Shown: positions 1 to 8,105, counted from the stretch's first letter. The stretch is DNA of 60,799 nucleotides from Bacillota bacterium (GCA_023457355.1 JAEWLW010000081.1:1-60799); one strand, 5' to 3'. Notes: generated by a model from the letters alone, not told the origin. Program-made: numbers and translations.

Positions 1-2
1 AG

Positions 3-984
3 GAATATGGAAACAATTCTTTGCGTAAGGTGAAAACTGATAAAGCGGATTCTATCAAGATTGCCCGGTATGGCCTTGACAACTGGGCCGAATTGCGGGA
101 ATATGCTCCTATGGATACGATTCGCTATCAACTGAAAAGCATGAACCGGCAATATCCGGTTTGTACACCAAGAACAAGACGGCGATGAAGAACAATCTCA
201 TTGCCTGCTCGACCAGACCTATCCCGGAGTCAACGCCCTCTTTGAAAAGCCCGCCCGCGCGGATGGGAGCCAGAAGTGGGTGGATTTTGCCGCGTCCTTC
301 TGGCATGCGGACTGCGTGAGGGGTATGGGACAAGCTGCCTTCGTCGAGCGCTATCGCAAGTGGTGTAAGCGTCATGGCTACAATTTCAGCGCAGCCAAAG
401 CTGCCCAGATTCATACGAAAGCGAAAGAACTGATTGCCATGCTGCCGAAAAACCCGCTGTCGAAAGTAATGGTGCAGGAAGCCATTACACAGCTCAATAC
501 CGTTTCCAAAACTATTGAGGTGTTCCGCGCAGAGATGAACCGGCTTGCTCAGGAGCTTCCTGAATACGAGGTTGTTATGAACCTGTATGGTACAGGCCCG
601 TCTCTTGGTCCCCAGCTAATGGCCGAGATTGGCGATGTCCGCCGTTTTGCCCATAAAGGCTCTTTGACGGCCTTCGCCGGGGTTGACCCGGGAGCAAATC
701 AGTCTGGAACCTATGAAGCGAAAAGACCCCGGGCCTCCAAGCGAGGTTCTCCGGAACTGCGAAAGGCGCTCTTCATTCTCATGACGGTGCTGCTGCAAAG
801 TGCGCCATCTGACGACCCCGTGTTTCAGTTTCTGAATAAAAAGCGGGCCGAGGGAAAGCCATATCACGTCTACATGACGGCCGGCTGCAACAAATTCTTG
901 CGCATTTACTATGGCAAAGTGAAGGCGTATATGAACTCCCTTGATGAACCTGTGGATAAGGACTCCACGGGTCTCTCTCGCTAA
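3..984 (+). pseudogene. IS110-family transposase, truncated by the window edge and frameshifted
   Basis: The C-terminal half is open at 280-984 and carries the IS110/Transposase_20 region (YGTGPSLGPQLMAEIGD, then FAGVDPGANQSG). Upstream, the IS110-like text continues in other frames: frame 3 from about 3 to 160 (KTDKADSIKIARYGL, DTIRYQLKSMNRQ), then YTKNKTAMKNNLI, then DQTYPGVNALFEKPARA. At least two frame changes (near 155-165 and 210-220) therefore break the gene. The N-terminal DEDD catalytic part lies outside the window. IS110 enzymes are recombinases using a DEDD/Ser mechanism; this copy is probably dead unless the indels are sequencing errors. Confidence 0.85.
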
Positions 985-1088
985 GCACCTTCTACATAAT
1001 CCGGCACTTCGGTGGCGGCCTATTTTTGTTTCGCAATTCCGCATTTGGACCTTTCTCATTTCTCTATTGACTTTTTTTATTTGCAGGC

Positions 1089-1937
1089 TTATTTGATTGT
1101 TATCAATACAATTTCAGGCCGGTTGTTGATTCTGGGAAAGGGGCTGTCGTTACCGAGCCCGCGGCTGACCAATAACGCCGGATTTCGGCCATACATTCCC
1201 TGGCAAAATTGTGGGAAAAGACCCTGCCCGGGCGCATAAAGCGCCAGCCGCCGGCTCAGGCGAACCTGCCCGCCGTGTGCGTGCCCGCTCAACATTAAAT
1301 CAAACGGGACGCGACAATATGACAACGCATCAATTAAAGCGTAATGCTCAGGAAAATGTGAAAGAACAATGCGCAGACCGTCCAGCTGGGATAAGGCCAG
1401 CAAAGCCTGCCGGTTGTCGGCATATGGCAGCGTCTTGCAGGCGGCCCGTATATAATCCAGACGCGAAACAGCTAAGCCCTCGTCTAACCCGAGAATATGC
1501 ACGGGAACCCCCCGAATGAAGCCGTCAAACCGGGTGTTCTCAAGGACGGTCACTCCGGCAGCCTTAAATTTTTCAGCTGTTTCAGTCCAGCGCCCGGAGC
1601 GGTGTTCATGGTTGCCGGCAATGAGAAAGCAAGGGGCGATGCTGCAAAGCGCGCGCAGTGTTTTAACTGTCGGCATCAGATTATGACAGTCGGCGCTGAG
1701 GGTGTCTCCGGGAAAAACAATGATGTGGGGAGCCAACGACTGCACACGCGCTATCAGTCGGCTGTTGCCAGAGCCGAATTGCTTGCCGTGCAGATCTGCC
1801 AGGCAAACCAGCCTTAGCGGACTTGGTAAACCCACGTTCAACTTATGGCGGCTTACCTGCAACGCGTTGTTCTGGTAACCGCAATAGGCGGTACCCACGG
1901 CGAACAGCGAAAGGGCGCCAGCGATTAAATGCTTCAT
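1089..1937 (-). CDS. Membrane-anchored metallophosphoesterase
   Basis: Calcineurin-like metallophosphoesterase of the YkuE/YaeI type, about 282 residues. Metal-ligand motifs appear in family order: DLHG near residue 48, GDTL near 75, GNHEHR near 110, SHFPE near 195 and SGHAHGGQ near 220. The N-terminus has one hydrophobic helix (HLIAGALSLFAVGTAY), so the enzyme is probably tethered outside or at the membrane. I take the ATG at 1937 rather than the GTG at 1949, because AGGAG lies 11 nt upstream of the ATG and would abut the GTG. It follows the rlmA-like gene with about 8 nt between, so the two are probably co-transcribed. The natural substrate is unknown. Confidence 0.85.
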   Translation of the reverse strand: MKHLIAGALSLFAVGTAYCGYQNNALQVSRHKLNVGLPSPLRLVCLADLHGKQFGSGNSRLIARVQSLAPHIIVFPGDTLSADCHNLMPTVKTLRALCSIAPCFLIAGNHEHRSGRWTETAEKFKAAGVTVLENTRFDGFIRGVPVHILGLDEGLAVSRLDYIRAACKTLPYADNRQALLALSQLDGLRIVLSHFPEHYALIDALSYCRVPFDLMLSGHAHGGQVRLSRRLALYAPGQGLFPQFCQGMYGRNPALLVSRGLGNDSPFPRINNRPEIVLITIK

Positions 1938-1945
1938 GGCTTTTC

Positions 1946-2782
1946 TCACTCCTGACGACGGTATATGAGCAGGTCAAAGCCCAGCTCAGTTTCCAGGTGG
2001 GTGGCTTGCCTTAACCGGCGGCTTCCCTCAACCGGTGTTTTCCAGTAATAGGGGGTCATTGCAAAGAGGTCGGCAATCAAATCAACGTCCTGCAGCACAA
2101 TGCTTGTACGCACAGCAACACGGTTTTCAAAGTTAAAGCCGGGATAGATCGTTTCTTTGTAAGTGTTTAAATAAGGCTCATCGTAAAGCAGCTGTTTTAA
2201 GCCGAACAGATGCCGTTCGCCGGCCACCGCCAGCAAAAGGATACCGCCCGGCTTGAGCACGCGGGCAAACTCCGAGGGTACAATCGGTGCAAAAACGCTC
2301 AGCAGGGCATCGGCACAGGCGTCGTGAAGCGGCATTTGAAAGCAGCTTGCCACCGCCAGATGCAGTGTCCGGCTGCGTCCGGCCGCTGCTTTAACCGCCA
2401 GCTTAGAGATGTCGAACCCACAGACAACAGGCGATTGGCAGACAGCTTCCAGCTTGCTGCGAACCGCGTCGGTATAATACCCCTCACCGCAACCTGCGTC
2501 AATTAAAAGCGGGGCGTTTTTTCCGCGCAGTTCGTCCGAAATCAGCGCACAGATGCGCTCTCTAAAGGGATGATAATAACCGGCTTCTAAAAATCTGCGG
2601 CGTGCGGCAACCATCTCGCGGTTGTCGCCGGGGAGTTTGGCATGCATTTTATTAGGCGCAAGCAGGTGAACATACCCTTGCGCCGCTTTATCAAAGCTGT
2701 GGTTGCAGGTACATTTAAGTACGGACCCTGTATCCTGAAGCGGCGTTTGGCAAATAGGGCAGCGAAAAATACAGTCTGACAT
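1946..2782 (-). CDS. rlmA: RlmA-type 23S rRNA (guanine-N1) methyltransferase
   Basis: The N-terminus has a zinc-binding pattern typical of RlmA/RrmA (CPICQTPL followed by LKCTCNHSFD), then KMHAKLPGDNREMVAARRRF. A class I SAM-binding domain follows (LIDAGCGEGYYTDAV near residue 95, then GFDISKLAVKAA). The family methylates N1 of a guanine in helix 35 of 23S rRNA (G745 or G748), using S-adenosylmethionine in the cytoplasm. Its length of 278 residues is normal. The ribosome binding site before the ATG is weak. The closest alternative is a general SAM methyltransferase, but the zinc N-terminus favours RlmA. Confidence 0.85.
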   Translation of the reverse strand: MSDCIFRCPICQTPLQDTGSVLKCTCNHSFDKAAQGYVHLLAPNKMHAKLPGDNREMVAARRRFLEAGYYHPFRERICALISDELRGKNAPLLIDAGCGEGYYTDAVRSKLEAVCQSPVVCGFDISKLAVKAAAGRSRTLHLAVASCFQMPLHDACADALLSVFAPIVPSEFARVLKPGGILLLAVAGERHLFGLKQLLYDEPYLNTYKETIYPGFNFENRVAVRTSIVLQDVDLIADLFAMTPYYWKTPVEGSRRLRQATHLETELGFDLLIYRRQE

Positions 2783-2821
2783 GATTAAGAACCCGGCATA
2801 AAATCGGGCGAATCCTTTCTT

Positions 2822-3436
2822 TTAAGCCTTGCGTGTGGTGTGACGGTTTTTAACCGCCCGGCCATTTTGGGGGGCTGATTTTTTTGCCACACTGTATCCA
2901 AACGTGCCAAGCTGCCTGCCTAATTCATAATATGCGCCATGAGCGAACGCAATGAGATCAGCCTGGTCCAGCCGCAGCTTGCCGCTTTCGGCAATCAGTG
3001 CTTCATCGACGTTAACAGCAACAATATCAGCCAACATCATGTGGTGGGAACCCAACTCCAGTACATCGGTGACACGGCATTCCAGGGAGAGAGGGCTCTC
3101 TGCCAATAGGGGGCAGCTGATCTTGGAAGCTGGTTCGGCCGTCAACTTGCATACGGCGAATTTATCGGTATCACGTCCGGAACGCACGCCACAGAAATCC
3201 ACCGCGCGCAAAAGCCCACGGGTGGTAAGATTAATCGCAAATTCGCCCGACTGACGTATCATGGGGTAAGAAAACCGTTCCGGCCGCACCGAGATGTAGG
3301 TTTTTGGGGGCTGTGTATTGATAATACCCGTCCAGGCCACGGTAAAAATATTGGGCGCGTCCAGCGTTCCACAGGTGACCAGTGCCGCGGGCATGGGGGC
3401 CAGTAGAGTACTGCCTTTCCAAGTTTGTTTAGACAT
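2822..3436 (-). CDS. Flavin reductase family protein (flavoredoxin-like)
   Basis: This 204-residue protein fits the FMN-binding split-barrel flavin reductase family: N-terminal PMPAALVTCGT, the FTVAWTGIINTQPP segment, then a conserved ERFSYPMIRQSGEFAINL stretch and a VTDVLELGSHHMMLADIVAV strand. Members bind FMN and transfer electrons from NAD(P)H or ferredoxin-type donors. The physiological partner cannot be read from the context. AAAGGAG lies upstream of the ATG. It has the same orientation as the rlmA-like gene, 39 nt away, and diverges from the cotJ operon. Confidence 0.8.
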   Translation of the reverse strand: MSKQTWKGSTLLAPMPAALVTCGTLDAPNIFTVAWTGIINTQPPKTYISVRPERFSYPMIRQSGEFAINLTTRGLLRAVDFCGVRSGRDTDKFAVCKLTAEPASKISCPLLAESPLSLECRVTDVLELGSHHMMLADIVAVNVDEALIAESGKLRLDQADLIAFAHGAYYELGRQLGTFGYSVAKKSAPQNGRAVKNRHTTRKA

Positions 3437-3646
3437 TAGCTTAAAATAACTCCTTTATGCTGCGGATCTAAACCGCGTCAATAGAAATTTGGCGAACAGG
3501 CCAATTCCGGATGCAATAGCATCTTTATGCGAGAAAAGATAACAAAATAGCACTTTTTTACTTTTTTATTATGCGCTATTTTTCAGGACTTTGCAATAAA
3601 GCATAAAAAAGAAAGCAATTATGATGCGCCTTGCGTGAATTTATGT
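3437..3646. other. Intergenic region between flavin reductase and cotJ operon
   Basis: About 270 bp separate the divergent flavin reductase and cotJA genes. The stretch is AT-rich with several A/T runs (around 3535-3615). Apart from the candidate sigma-E promoter at its right end, I see no gene, repeat or strong hairpin in it. Confidence 0.5.
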
Positions 3647-3677
3647 GTCACCTATGGCGTCGGATATTTCATAGAAT
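3647..3677 (+). promoter_or_regulatory. Candidate sigma-E promoter of the cotJ operon
   Basis: GTCACCTA at 3647-3654 and CATAGAAT at 3670-3677 with a 15-nt spacer resemble the mother-cell sigma-E pattern (-35 GTCATATT, -10 CATACAAT). It lies about 35 nt before the cotJA start. In Bacillus subtilis cotJ is transcribed by sigma-E. The assignment here is by eye and inferential. Confidence 0.4.
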
Positions 3678-3710
3678 GGAGTAAGATTATTCTTGAAAGG
3701 AGTTTTTGCT

Positions 3711-3944
3711 TTGGATTTTCGACAGCAGCAGGCGGCTATGTGCTATCCATCGCATATGGTTGTGCCTGCAATGGCGCAAGCAGGCACGGCCATGCCGGGA
3801 ATGGTGACATTGCCACTGGCAATGGCATATGTACCGATGCAAGGTTGGTCGCAGACATATGATCCCGCAGTGGGTTTGCAGCGCGGAACGGTATTCCCTG
3901 AATTGGATCTGCCGTGGATGGTAATAGGGGGCACATGTAAATGA
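3711..3944 (+). CDS. cotJA: Spore coat-associated protein CotJA
   Basis: This short protein of about 77 residues has the CotJA ending: a run of prolines and hydrophobics, then VGLQRGTVFPELDLPW, the most conserved part of the family. I use the TTG at 3711, because AAAGGAG ends about 8 nt before it; the upstream in-frame TTG at 3693 lies on the far side of that RBS. The stop overlaps the start of cotJB by 4 nt, as in other cotJABC operons. CotJ proteins are inner spore coat components made in the mother cell. Confidence 0.85.
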   Translation: MDFRQQQAAMCYPSHMVVPAMAQAGTAMPGMVTLPLAMAYVPMQGWSQTYDPAVGLQRGTVFPELDLPWMVIGGTCK

Positions 3945-4513
3945 TTTTTGATAACATGCTTATGCCTGACAACACATTGCCACTGGATAATATCGTTTCC
4001 CCACAAAATGCAACCAATTTGCAGAACATGTGGGCTGCGCAGAATAACAGGATGATGCCACAGAACAACACATTGCAGGATATGCTGACGCAACAAAATG
4101 CGGCAATTGCGCAGAATAACTCAACGGCCCAGACGACGACAGCACAAAACCAGACGGCAATGCAGAATGCTGCTTCACAAAACATGATGTCGCCCAATAC
4201 AATGCCGGCGCGCAACAGGGCTAACGCGACAACAATGCAAGCAAACGGAAGCAACAACAATAGCAAAGCTCAAGCAAAACTGCAATTGGCGCAATCCTGT
4301 TTTGCGGTTCACGAGGCCGTTTTGTTTCTTGATACACACCCCAATGACCCAAACGCGCTGGAATATTACCGCAGAAAGCAGCAGCAACTGACACAGGCCA
4401 GTGATAATTATCAAAAAGTTGTCGGGCCAACCCGTGCCTGCACGGTGGATACCAGTTCTGGAAGCTGGAGATGGGTTGAAACACCCTGGCCTTGGGAACT
4501 TGAGGAGGATTGA
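3941..4513 (+). CDS. cotJB: Spore coat protein CotJB with long N/Q/M-rich N-terminal extension
   Basis: The last 80 or so residues are a standard CotJB domain: AQSCFAVHEAVLFLDTHPND, EYYRRKQQQL and the WVETPWPWE ending. CotJB is normally under 100 residues, but this protein has 190. The extra first 105 are low complexity, dominated by Asn, Gln, Met, Thr and Ala (LQNMWAAQNNRMMPQNN). The gene is in frame with no sign of fusion artefact and is tightly coupled to cotJA and cotJC. CotJB acts with CotJC in the inner coat. The extension looks like a disordered, possibly self-associating tail; that is inference. Confidence 0.88.
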   Translation: MIFDNMLMPDNTLPLDNIVSPQNATNLQNMWAAQNNRMMPQNNTLQDMLTQQNAAIAQNNSTAQTTTAQNQTAMQNAASQNMMSPNTMPARNRANATTMQANGSNNNSKAQAKLQLAQSCFAVHEAVLFLDTHPNDPNALEYYRRKQQQLTQASDNYQKVVGPTRACTVDTSSGSWRWVETPWPWELEED

Positions 4514-4515
4514 TT

Positions 4516-4620
4516 ATGTGGAGTTATGAAAAAAGATTACAGTTCCCTGTACATATTACCAATCCTAACCCGAAGTTGGCTCAGGCGATCATTACACAGT
4601 ACGGCGGGCCGAATAGTTGA
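4516..4620 (+). CDS. cotJC: cotJC 5' fragment, interrupted by prophage at attL
   Basis: An ATG at 4516, 7 nt after GAGGAGG, begins MWSYEKRLQFPVHITNPNP, the family-typical CotJC N-terminus. Thirty-two codons match the family, ending TQYGGP inside the 9-bp att core. Prophage sequence then adds Asn-Ser and a TGA at 4618. The rest of the gene is at 43135-43650. Joining 4516-4611 to 43135-43650 gives one open frame of 203 codons, normal for this manganese-catalase-fold coat protein (about 190-200). As it stands, the fragment makes only a 34-residue peptide without any metal ligand. Confidence 0.93.
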   Translation: MWSYEKRLQFPVHITNPNPKLAQAIITQYGGPNS

Positions 4621-4627
4621 ATGTTAT
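4603..4627 (+). other. attL, left prophage-chromosome junction
   Basis: The 9-bp core GGCGGGCCG (4603-4611) is repeated exactly at 43126-43134. Within it, GGC-GG-GCC is symmetric about a central GG at 4606-4607, the likely non-palindromic crossover dinucleotide of a serine integrase. To the right lies one phage arm (4612-4627), which is a 13-of-16 inverted match to the other phage arm at 43109-43124. To the left is cotJC coding sequence. Confidence 0.85.
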
Positions 4628-4630
4628 GAA

Positions 4631-6064
4631 TTAAGCGTAACAAAAAATTTGAATGGTGCCGGTGGCGCGGTTAAAAACAATCTGGTCTACAAAGCTGCGC
4701 AATATCTCGTTTTTTTCTGCGTCTGACTTTTCGGGGTCGCGCAGTTCTTTTAACAAAGAAGCGTGTGTTTTAATAAACTGTTTTGTATCTATGGTGGCGG
4801 CGGGCTGGGCGCCCTTTGCTTCTAAAGCAGCAATAGCCTTTAACAGCCGTTCCTTTTTGGTTTTATATTCTGCCAGCGTATCAATGCCGTCTTCGTAGGC
4901 GGCTTTTATTCTTTCCAGCTTTTGTTTTTCGCGTTTTATCTGGTCTTGCTGCAGCTTTTGATCGGCGCCAGGTGTAGCGGGCTGGCGGGGAATGATGGTC
5001 AGATTGGAAGTGCGGAAAGCATCCTCAAGGCCGGAAAGCACCATTTCATTTAAAAGTTTGGTGCTGATGTAATGAGACTGCTTGCAGGTGCCGTGGGCAT
5101 AGCCTATGCATTGCAGGCCGGCGCCACAAGAGCGGGATAGAGTGCTGCCGCAAGCGGAACATTTGACAAGGCCGTGCAGCATGACCGGGTTTTGCACCTG
5201 GTATGTATTTTTGGGATGGCTTTTTAGTATTTCGTTATATCGCTGCTGCGCCGCGTCCCAAATCTCCTGTGAGATAATCGGATCATGCGAACCGTCAACG
5301 ACCACCTGATTGTCGTTATCCATGTCCCAGCCCTTGCGGCCCTCGCTCCACCGGATTTTGCCAATGTAGACCGGATTGCGCAAGATATACCGGACAGTGC
5401 GCAGTTCCATTCTGCCGCCACGGTTGGTGCGGATGCCGAGATCGTTAATACGGTTGGCTATATTACGATAGCCCATCTTCTCGTTGACAAACCAGTCGAA
5501 GATGTTTTGGACAACCGGCGCCCGATCCGGGTCCGGCACAAACACGCCGTCGCCCATCATGTAACCAAAGGCCGGGACGGAAACCACGCCGCCACGCGAA
5601 TGCTTTTCGGCCATGCCGCGCAATACCTCACCCGAAAGGCGAATAGAATAGTATTCATCCATCCATTCGATAATGCGTTCTATTAGGCTGCCGAACGGGC
5701 CGTCTATGACCGGCTCCGACACGCTGACCACATCAATGCCGCATTTTGAGCGCAGCATGGATTTATAGACAATGCTTTCTTCCTGGTTACGGGCAAAGCG
5801 GGAGAACTTCCAGACCAGAATAACGTCAAAGGGCTTTGGCTGCTGTTTGGCCATGCCGACCATGCGCTGGAACTCAGGACGCTTGGAGGCCTTACGGCCT
5901 GAACGGCCCTCTTCTTCCATGAAGATGTTATCAGCGGTCAGAATGATATTATGCGCGCGGGCATAGTCCTGAATTTGTTTTAATTGGCTATCCGGTGAAA
6001 ACTCCAACTGATCGTCGGTGCTGACGCGGATATAAGCCGCGCCGGTGATAAGCGTATCAGACAT
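4631..6064 (-). CDS. Large serine recombinase (prophage integrase/excisionase)
   Basis: 477 residues. The N-terminal resolvase-type catalytic domain has AAYIRVSTDDQ, with the nucleophilic serine near residue 15, and KFSRFARNQEE near 85. A recombinase domain follows (GYRNIANRINDLGI, LRNPVYIGKIRW). Next comes a Cys zinc ribbon (CSACGSTLSRSC), then a coiled coil near residues 370-420. This is the domain order of large serine integrases and of the developmental recombinases SpoIVCA and SprA. The stop lies 20 bp from the attL core, so this is almost certainly the enzyme that placed the prophage in cotJC. AGGAGG precedes the ATG. It is transcribed toward the cotJ operon. Excision would also need a directionality factor, which I cannot identify. 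Confidence 0.95.
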   Translation of the reverse strand: MSDTLITGAAYIRVSTDDQLEFSPDSQLKQIQDYARAHNIILTADNIFMEEEGRSGRKASKRPEFQRMVGMAKQQPKPFDVILVWKFSRFARNQEESIVYKSMLRSKCGIDVVSVSEPVIDGPFGSLIERIIEWMDEYYSIRLSGEVLRGMAEKHSRGGVVSVPAFGYMMGDGVFVPDPDRAPVVQNIFDWFVNEKMGYRNIANRINDLGIRTNRGGRMELRTVRYILRNPVYIGKIRWSEGRKGWDMDNDNQVVVDGSHDPIISQEIWDAAQQRYNEILKSHPKNTYQVQNPVMLHGLVKCSACGSTLSRSCGAGLQCIGYAHGTCKQSHYISTKLLNEMVLSGLEDAFRTSNLTIIPRQPATPGADQKLQQDQIKREKQKLERIKAAYEDGIDTLAEYKTKKERLLKAIAALEAKGAQPAATIDTKQFIKTHASLLKELRDPEKSDAEKNEILRSFVDQIVFNRATGTIQIFCYA

Positions 6065-6083
6065 GCGTTTGACCTCCTATAAG

Positions 6084-6112
6084 AAAGCCCGCCCGATTGC
6101 CGAGCGGGCTTT
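6084..6112 (-). terminator. Hairpin terminator between accessory gene and recombinase
   Basis: A perfect 9-bp stem (AAAGCCCGC / GCGGGCTTT) with an 11-nt loop follows the stop of the upstream minus-strand gene and is followed by CTTAT on the minus strand. It lies directly before the recombinase ribosome binding site. Recombinase expression from upstream promoters would have to pass through this hairpin. Confidence 0.65.
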
Positions 6113-6114
6113 TA

Positions 6115-6903
6115 TTATTGCAATTTATCCAGTTCGTCAAGGATCTCATCACGGTAATCTTCAAGGGCATCTAGTGCATCTTCATAGGTATCCGTAAGAT
6201 CATCTATAACCGCCTGGGCGTCGCTGGCCTGCTGACCCAACGCGCGCTGGTTGGCTTGCGCGGTATCCAGCCGCAGCTGTTCGGTGGCTGTGTCGCCGGA
6301 GTTCTTTTTTTGATTCATATAATCAACATACGCCTGCCGAGCCTGTTGAGAATAAGAATTATAGGTGCTTTGGGCTGCCGAAAGAGAAGCATTGTAATTC
6401 GCCTTGCATAACGAAATTTGGCTTTCGACATAAGAAAGTTCACGGTTTAAATATAATATGCGTTCGGTATTATCAGTAGATGGTGTGCTGGATACCTGTG
6501 CGTAATATGTTGTTGATGCAGCCGGTATGGATGGTTGCGCATAAATTTGATCAGTCAGTTCCCCAATTTTTTGCCCTTGATAAGAGTTTAATCTTTTTAA
6601 TTCATCTATTTGTTGTTTGTAATCATCACAATCGCTCAATATGTCTTCTGTGAAAATTGCAAGAGAGTCCGCTCTTGATTTTTGAAAATTAAAATCCTTT
6701 TTGTATTGCTCAATGGTTTGCATCAATTCCGCGTTTTCGTTGGAAACCGATTCAAGCGAAGATACTTGTGATGAAAGTGACTGCACCTGCTGCACGCTGG
6801 AATAAGAGGTATAAGCGCCATAACCAGCCGCAGAAGATGCAATGACTGTGGTTGCCAACAAAATGGCATCCAGCCGGGAAAGCGCTTTTATTATGTTTTT
6901 CAT
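6115..6903 (-). CDS. Membrane-anchored coiled-coil protein of unknown function
   Basis: About 262 residues. An N-terminal hydrophobic helix (AILLATTVIASSAAGYGAY) is followed by heptad-like helical sequence nearly to the end (residues 40-110 and 145-262). No catalytic motif is visible. I place the start at ATG 6903, 8 nt after GGAG; the TTG at 6909 is too close to it. It sits in the lysogeny region between repressor and recombinase with the next gene upstream, a common place for lysogenic conversion or superinfection-exclusion genes; that role is a guess from position. Confidence 0.6.
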   Translation of the reverse strand: MKNIIKALSRLDAILLATTVIASSAAGYGAYTSYSSVQQVQSLSSQVSSLESVSNENAELMQTIEQYKKDFNFQKSRADSLAIFTEDILSDCDDYKQQIDELKRLNSYQGQKIGELTDQIYAQPSIPAASTTYYAQVSSTPSTDNTERILYLNRELSYVESQISLCKANYNASLSAAQSTYNSYSQQARQAYVDYMNQKKNSGDTATEQLRLDTAQANQRALGQQASDAQAVIDDLTDTYEDALDALEDYRDEILDELDKLQ

Positions 6904-6923
6904 CGTCAACGCTCCTTTTCAGA

Positions 6924-7586
6924 TTAAGCAACTTCATCGATGCAATAGTCGCATGGCGACAAGTTATAGAGGTGAACCGCAGTGGCGTTTAATTCCATTA
7001 GATTATCTTTTTTTATTTGCTTCAAATATGGACAATTAGCGATATGGTAAATATCGCTGTTTATGCTTGCAAAATATTTAGGATTTGGGAAACGATATTC
7101 TTTGACAACGAAATTAATTTCTTCAAGAGTGGCCGGGTCAGAAGACAAATAAGCTGAGAAATTCCAGTTGTAATCAAAAGTAATCTTATCATCCTTTATT
7201 TCAAGATTCATTTCACTATCCGTATATCCTATTTTGTTATAAGGAAATATTATTTTAGTAATTGTTCTGATAGTGCGTCCATCTTCTCTTTTTACCTTTA
7301 CTTCTACAACAGCCGGAAAGGTATCGTTATTATATGAAAAAGTAGCGATGTAACTATCTGAATAAGAACGCGATTCAAAAAAAGAACCAATATTATGAGA
7401 TAAAATAAAGGCGTCACCGATATATAACAAAAAATTTAGAGATAGAGTAAAAGAAATTATTGCACATAATAAGTGAATTGACTCCTTTTTTATAATTATA
7501 TCGTGATCAATTTTTAAAGAAATAGAATACATAAAGAAAGCAAATACAACAGCGATACCTACGCATAATATACTAAAAAATATCAT
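6924..7586 (-). CDS. Membrane protein with C-terminal Cys/His zinc-binding motif
   Basis: 220 residues. Two N-terminal membrane helices (FFSILCVGIAVVFAFFM and LLCAIISFTLSLNFLLYI) are followed by a soluble part. The last 45 residues read NSDIYHIANCPYLKQIK ... LSPCDYC. This matches the small metal-binding module (H-x3-C ... P-C-x2-C) also found at the ends of some secreted nucleases and in Ada-type zinc domains. RBS AGAGG is 9 nt before the ATG. It is 21 nt upstream of the coiled-coil gene, so the two are probably an operon. Its AT content is higher than the surrounding phage genes, suggesting separate acquisition. Function unknown. Confidence 0.6.
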   Translation of the reverse strand: MIFFSILCVGIAVVFAFFMYSISLKIDHDIIIKKESIHLLCAIISFTLSLNFLLYIGDAFILSHNIGSFFESRSYSDSYIATFSYNNDTFPAVVEVKVKREDGRTIRTITKIIFPYNKIGYTDSEMNLEIKDDKITFDYNWNFSAYLSSDPATLEEINFVVKEYRFPNPKYFASINSDIYHIANCPYLKQIKKDNLMELNATAVHLYNLSPCDYCIDEVA

Positions 7587-7653
7587 AGCACAATGCCTCT
7601 TATAGCCAAAACTTAAATGTCAACCGCTCTAAAAAGAAACTTCGATGATGTTT

Positions 7654-8028
7654 TCAAACCGCCGCACTACCCGACGCGCTATCGCTTTTATCTGGCTCTA
7701 ACCTGAGTGTTAAGCAGACAATATCTTTCGTATGTGGGTCTGCATCCTGATAGGCCCGCGCGACCTCCATAGCCTTTTTAGTTAAATATGTACCCTCTGC
7801 TTCGGCAGGGGGATTTTTTTGTTCTTTGTCATATTCGCTATAAAAGTAATTTAAATCCACCCCAAGAAAATGGGCTACTTTGTATAGATCATCAATATTA
7901 ACTTTGGTGTTATCACGCTTGATGATGCTATATAACGTCTGAGGATTTACACCAGTTGCAACTGCAATAGCATTAACATTTGTGCCCTTGGCAGAAATAA
8001 GGTTTTGAAGGGTATGCCCTATGCCCAT
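7654..8028 (-). CDS. CI-like prophage repressor (XRE helix-turn-helix)
   Basis: An N-terminal HTH domain (TLQNLISAKGTNVNAIAVA, then GVNPQTLYSIIKRDN) is followed by a short C-terminal tail without a peptidase dyad. The length of about 124 residues suits small Firmicute phage repressors. I choose ATG 8028, preceded by GGGAG with 8 nt spacing; the GTG at 8043 would lie at or upstream of the predicted transcript start. It diverges from a Cro-like gene across a region with two perfect-spacing promoters and three operator-like repeats. It presumably maintains lysogeny by binding those sites. Confidence 0.85.
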   Translation of the reverse strand: MGIGHTLQNLISAKGTNVNAIAVATGVNPQTLYSIIKRDNTKVNIDDLYKVAHFLGVDLNYFYSEYDKEQKNPPAEAEGTYLTKKAMEVARAYQDADPHTKDIVCLTLRLEPDKSDSASGSAAV

Positions 8029-8046
8029 GTCATCATCTCCCACTTG

Positions 8047-8075
8047 AGAATAGCAGATTAGGGAAAATGTGTCAA
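8047..8075 (-). promoter_or_regulatory. Repressor promoter (PRM-like)
   Basis: On the minus strand, TTGACA (8075-8070) and TATTCT (8052-8047) are separated by 17 nt. The predicted start near 8040 gives the repressor a very short leader of about 12 nt. The nearest operator-like repeat (8085-8096) lies 10 bp upstream of the -35 box, a position compatible with activation or autoregulation. Confidence 0.75.
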
Positions 8076-8084
8076 CAAAAAATT

Positions 8085-8096
8085 ATGCAAATGAAT
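8085..8096. promoter_or_regulatory. Operator-like repeat O1
   Basis: ATGCAAATGAAT, a degenerate copy of the palindrome ATGCA-NN-TGCAT. It lies between the two divergent -35 boxes, 31 bp from O2. Confidence 0.6.
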
Positions 8097-8105
8097 AAAA
8101 ACTAG

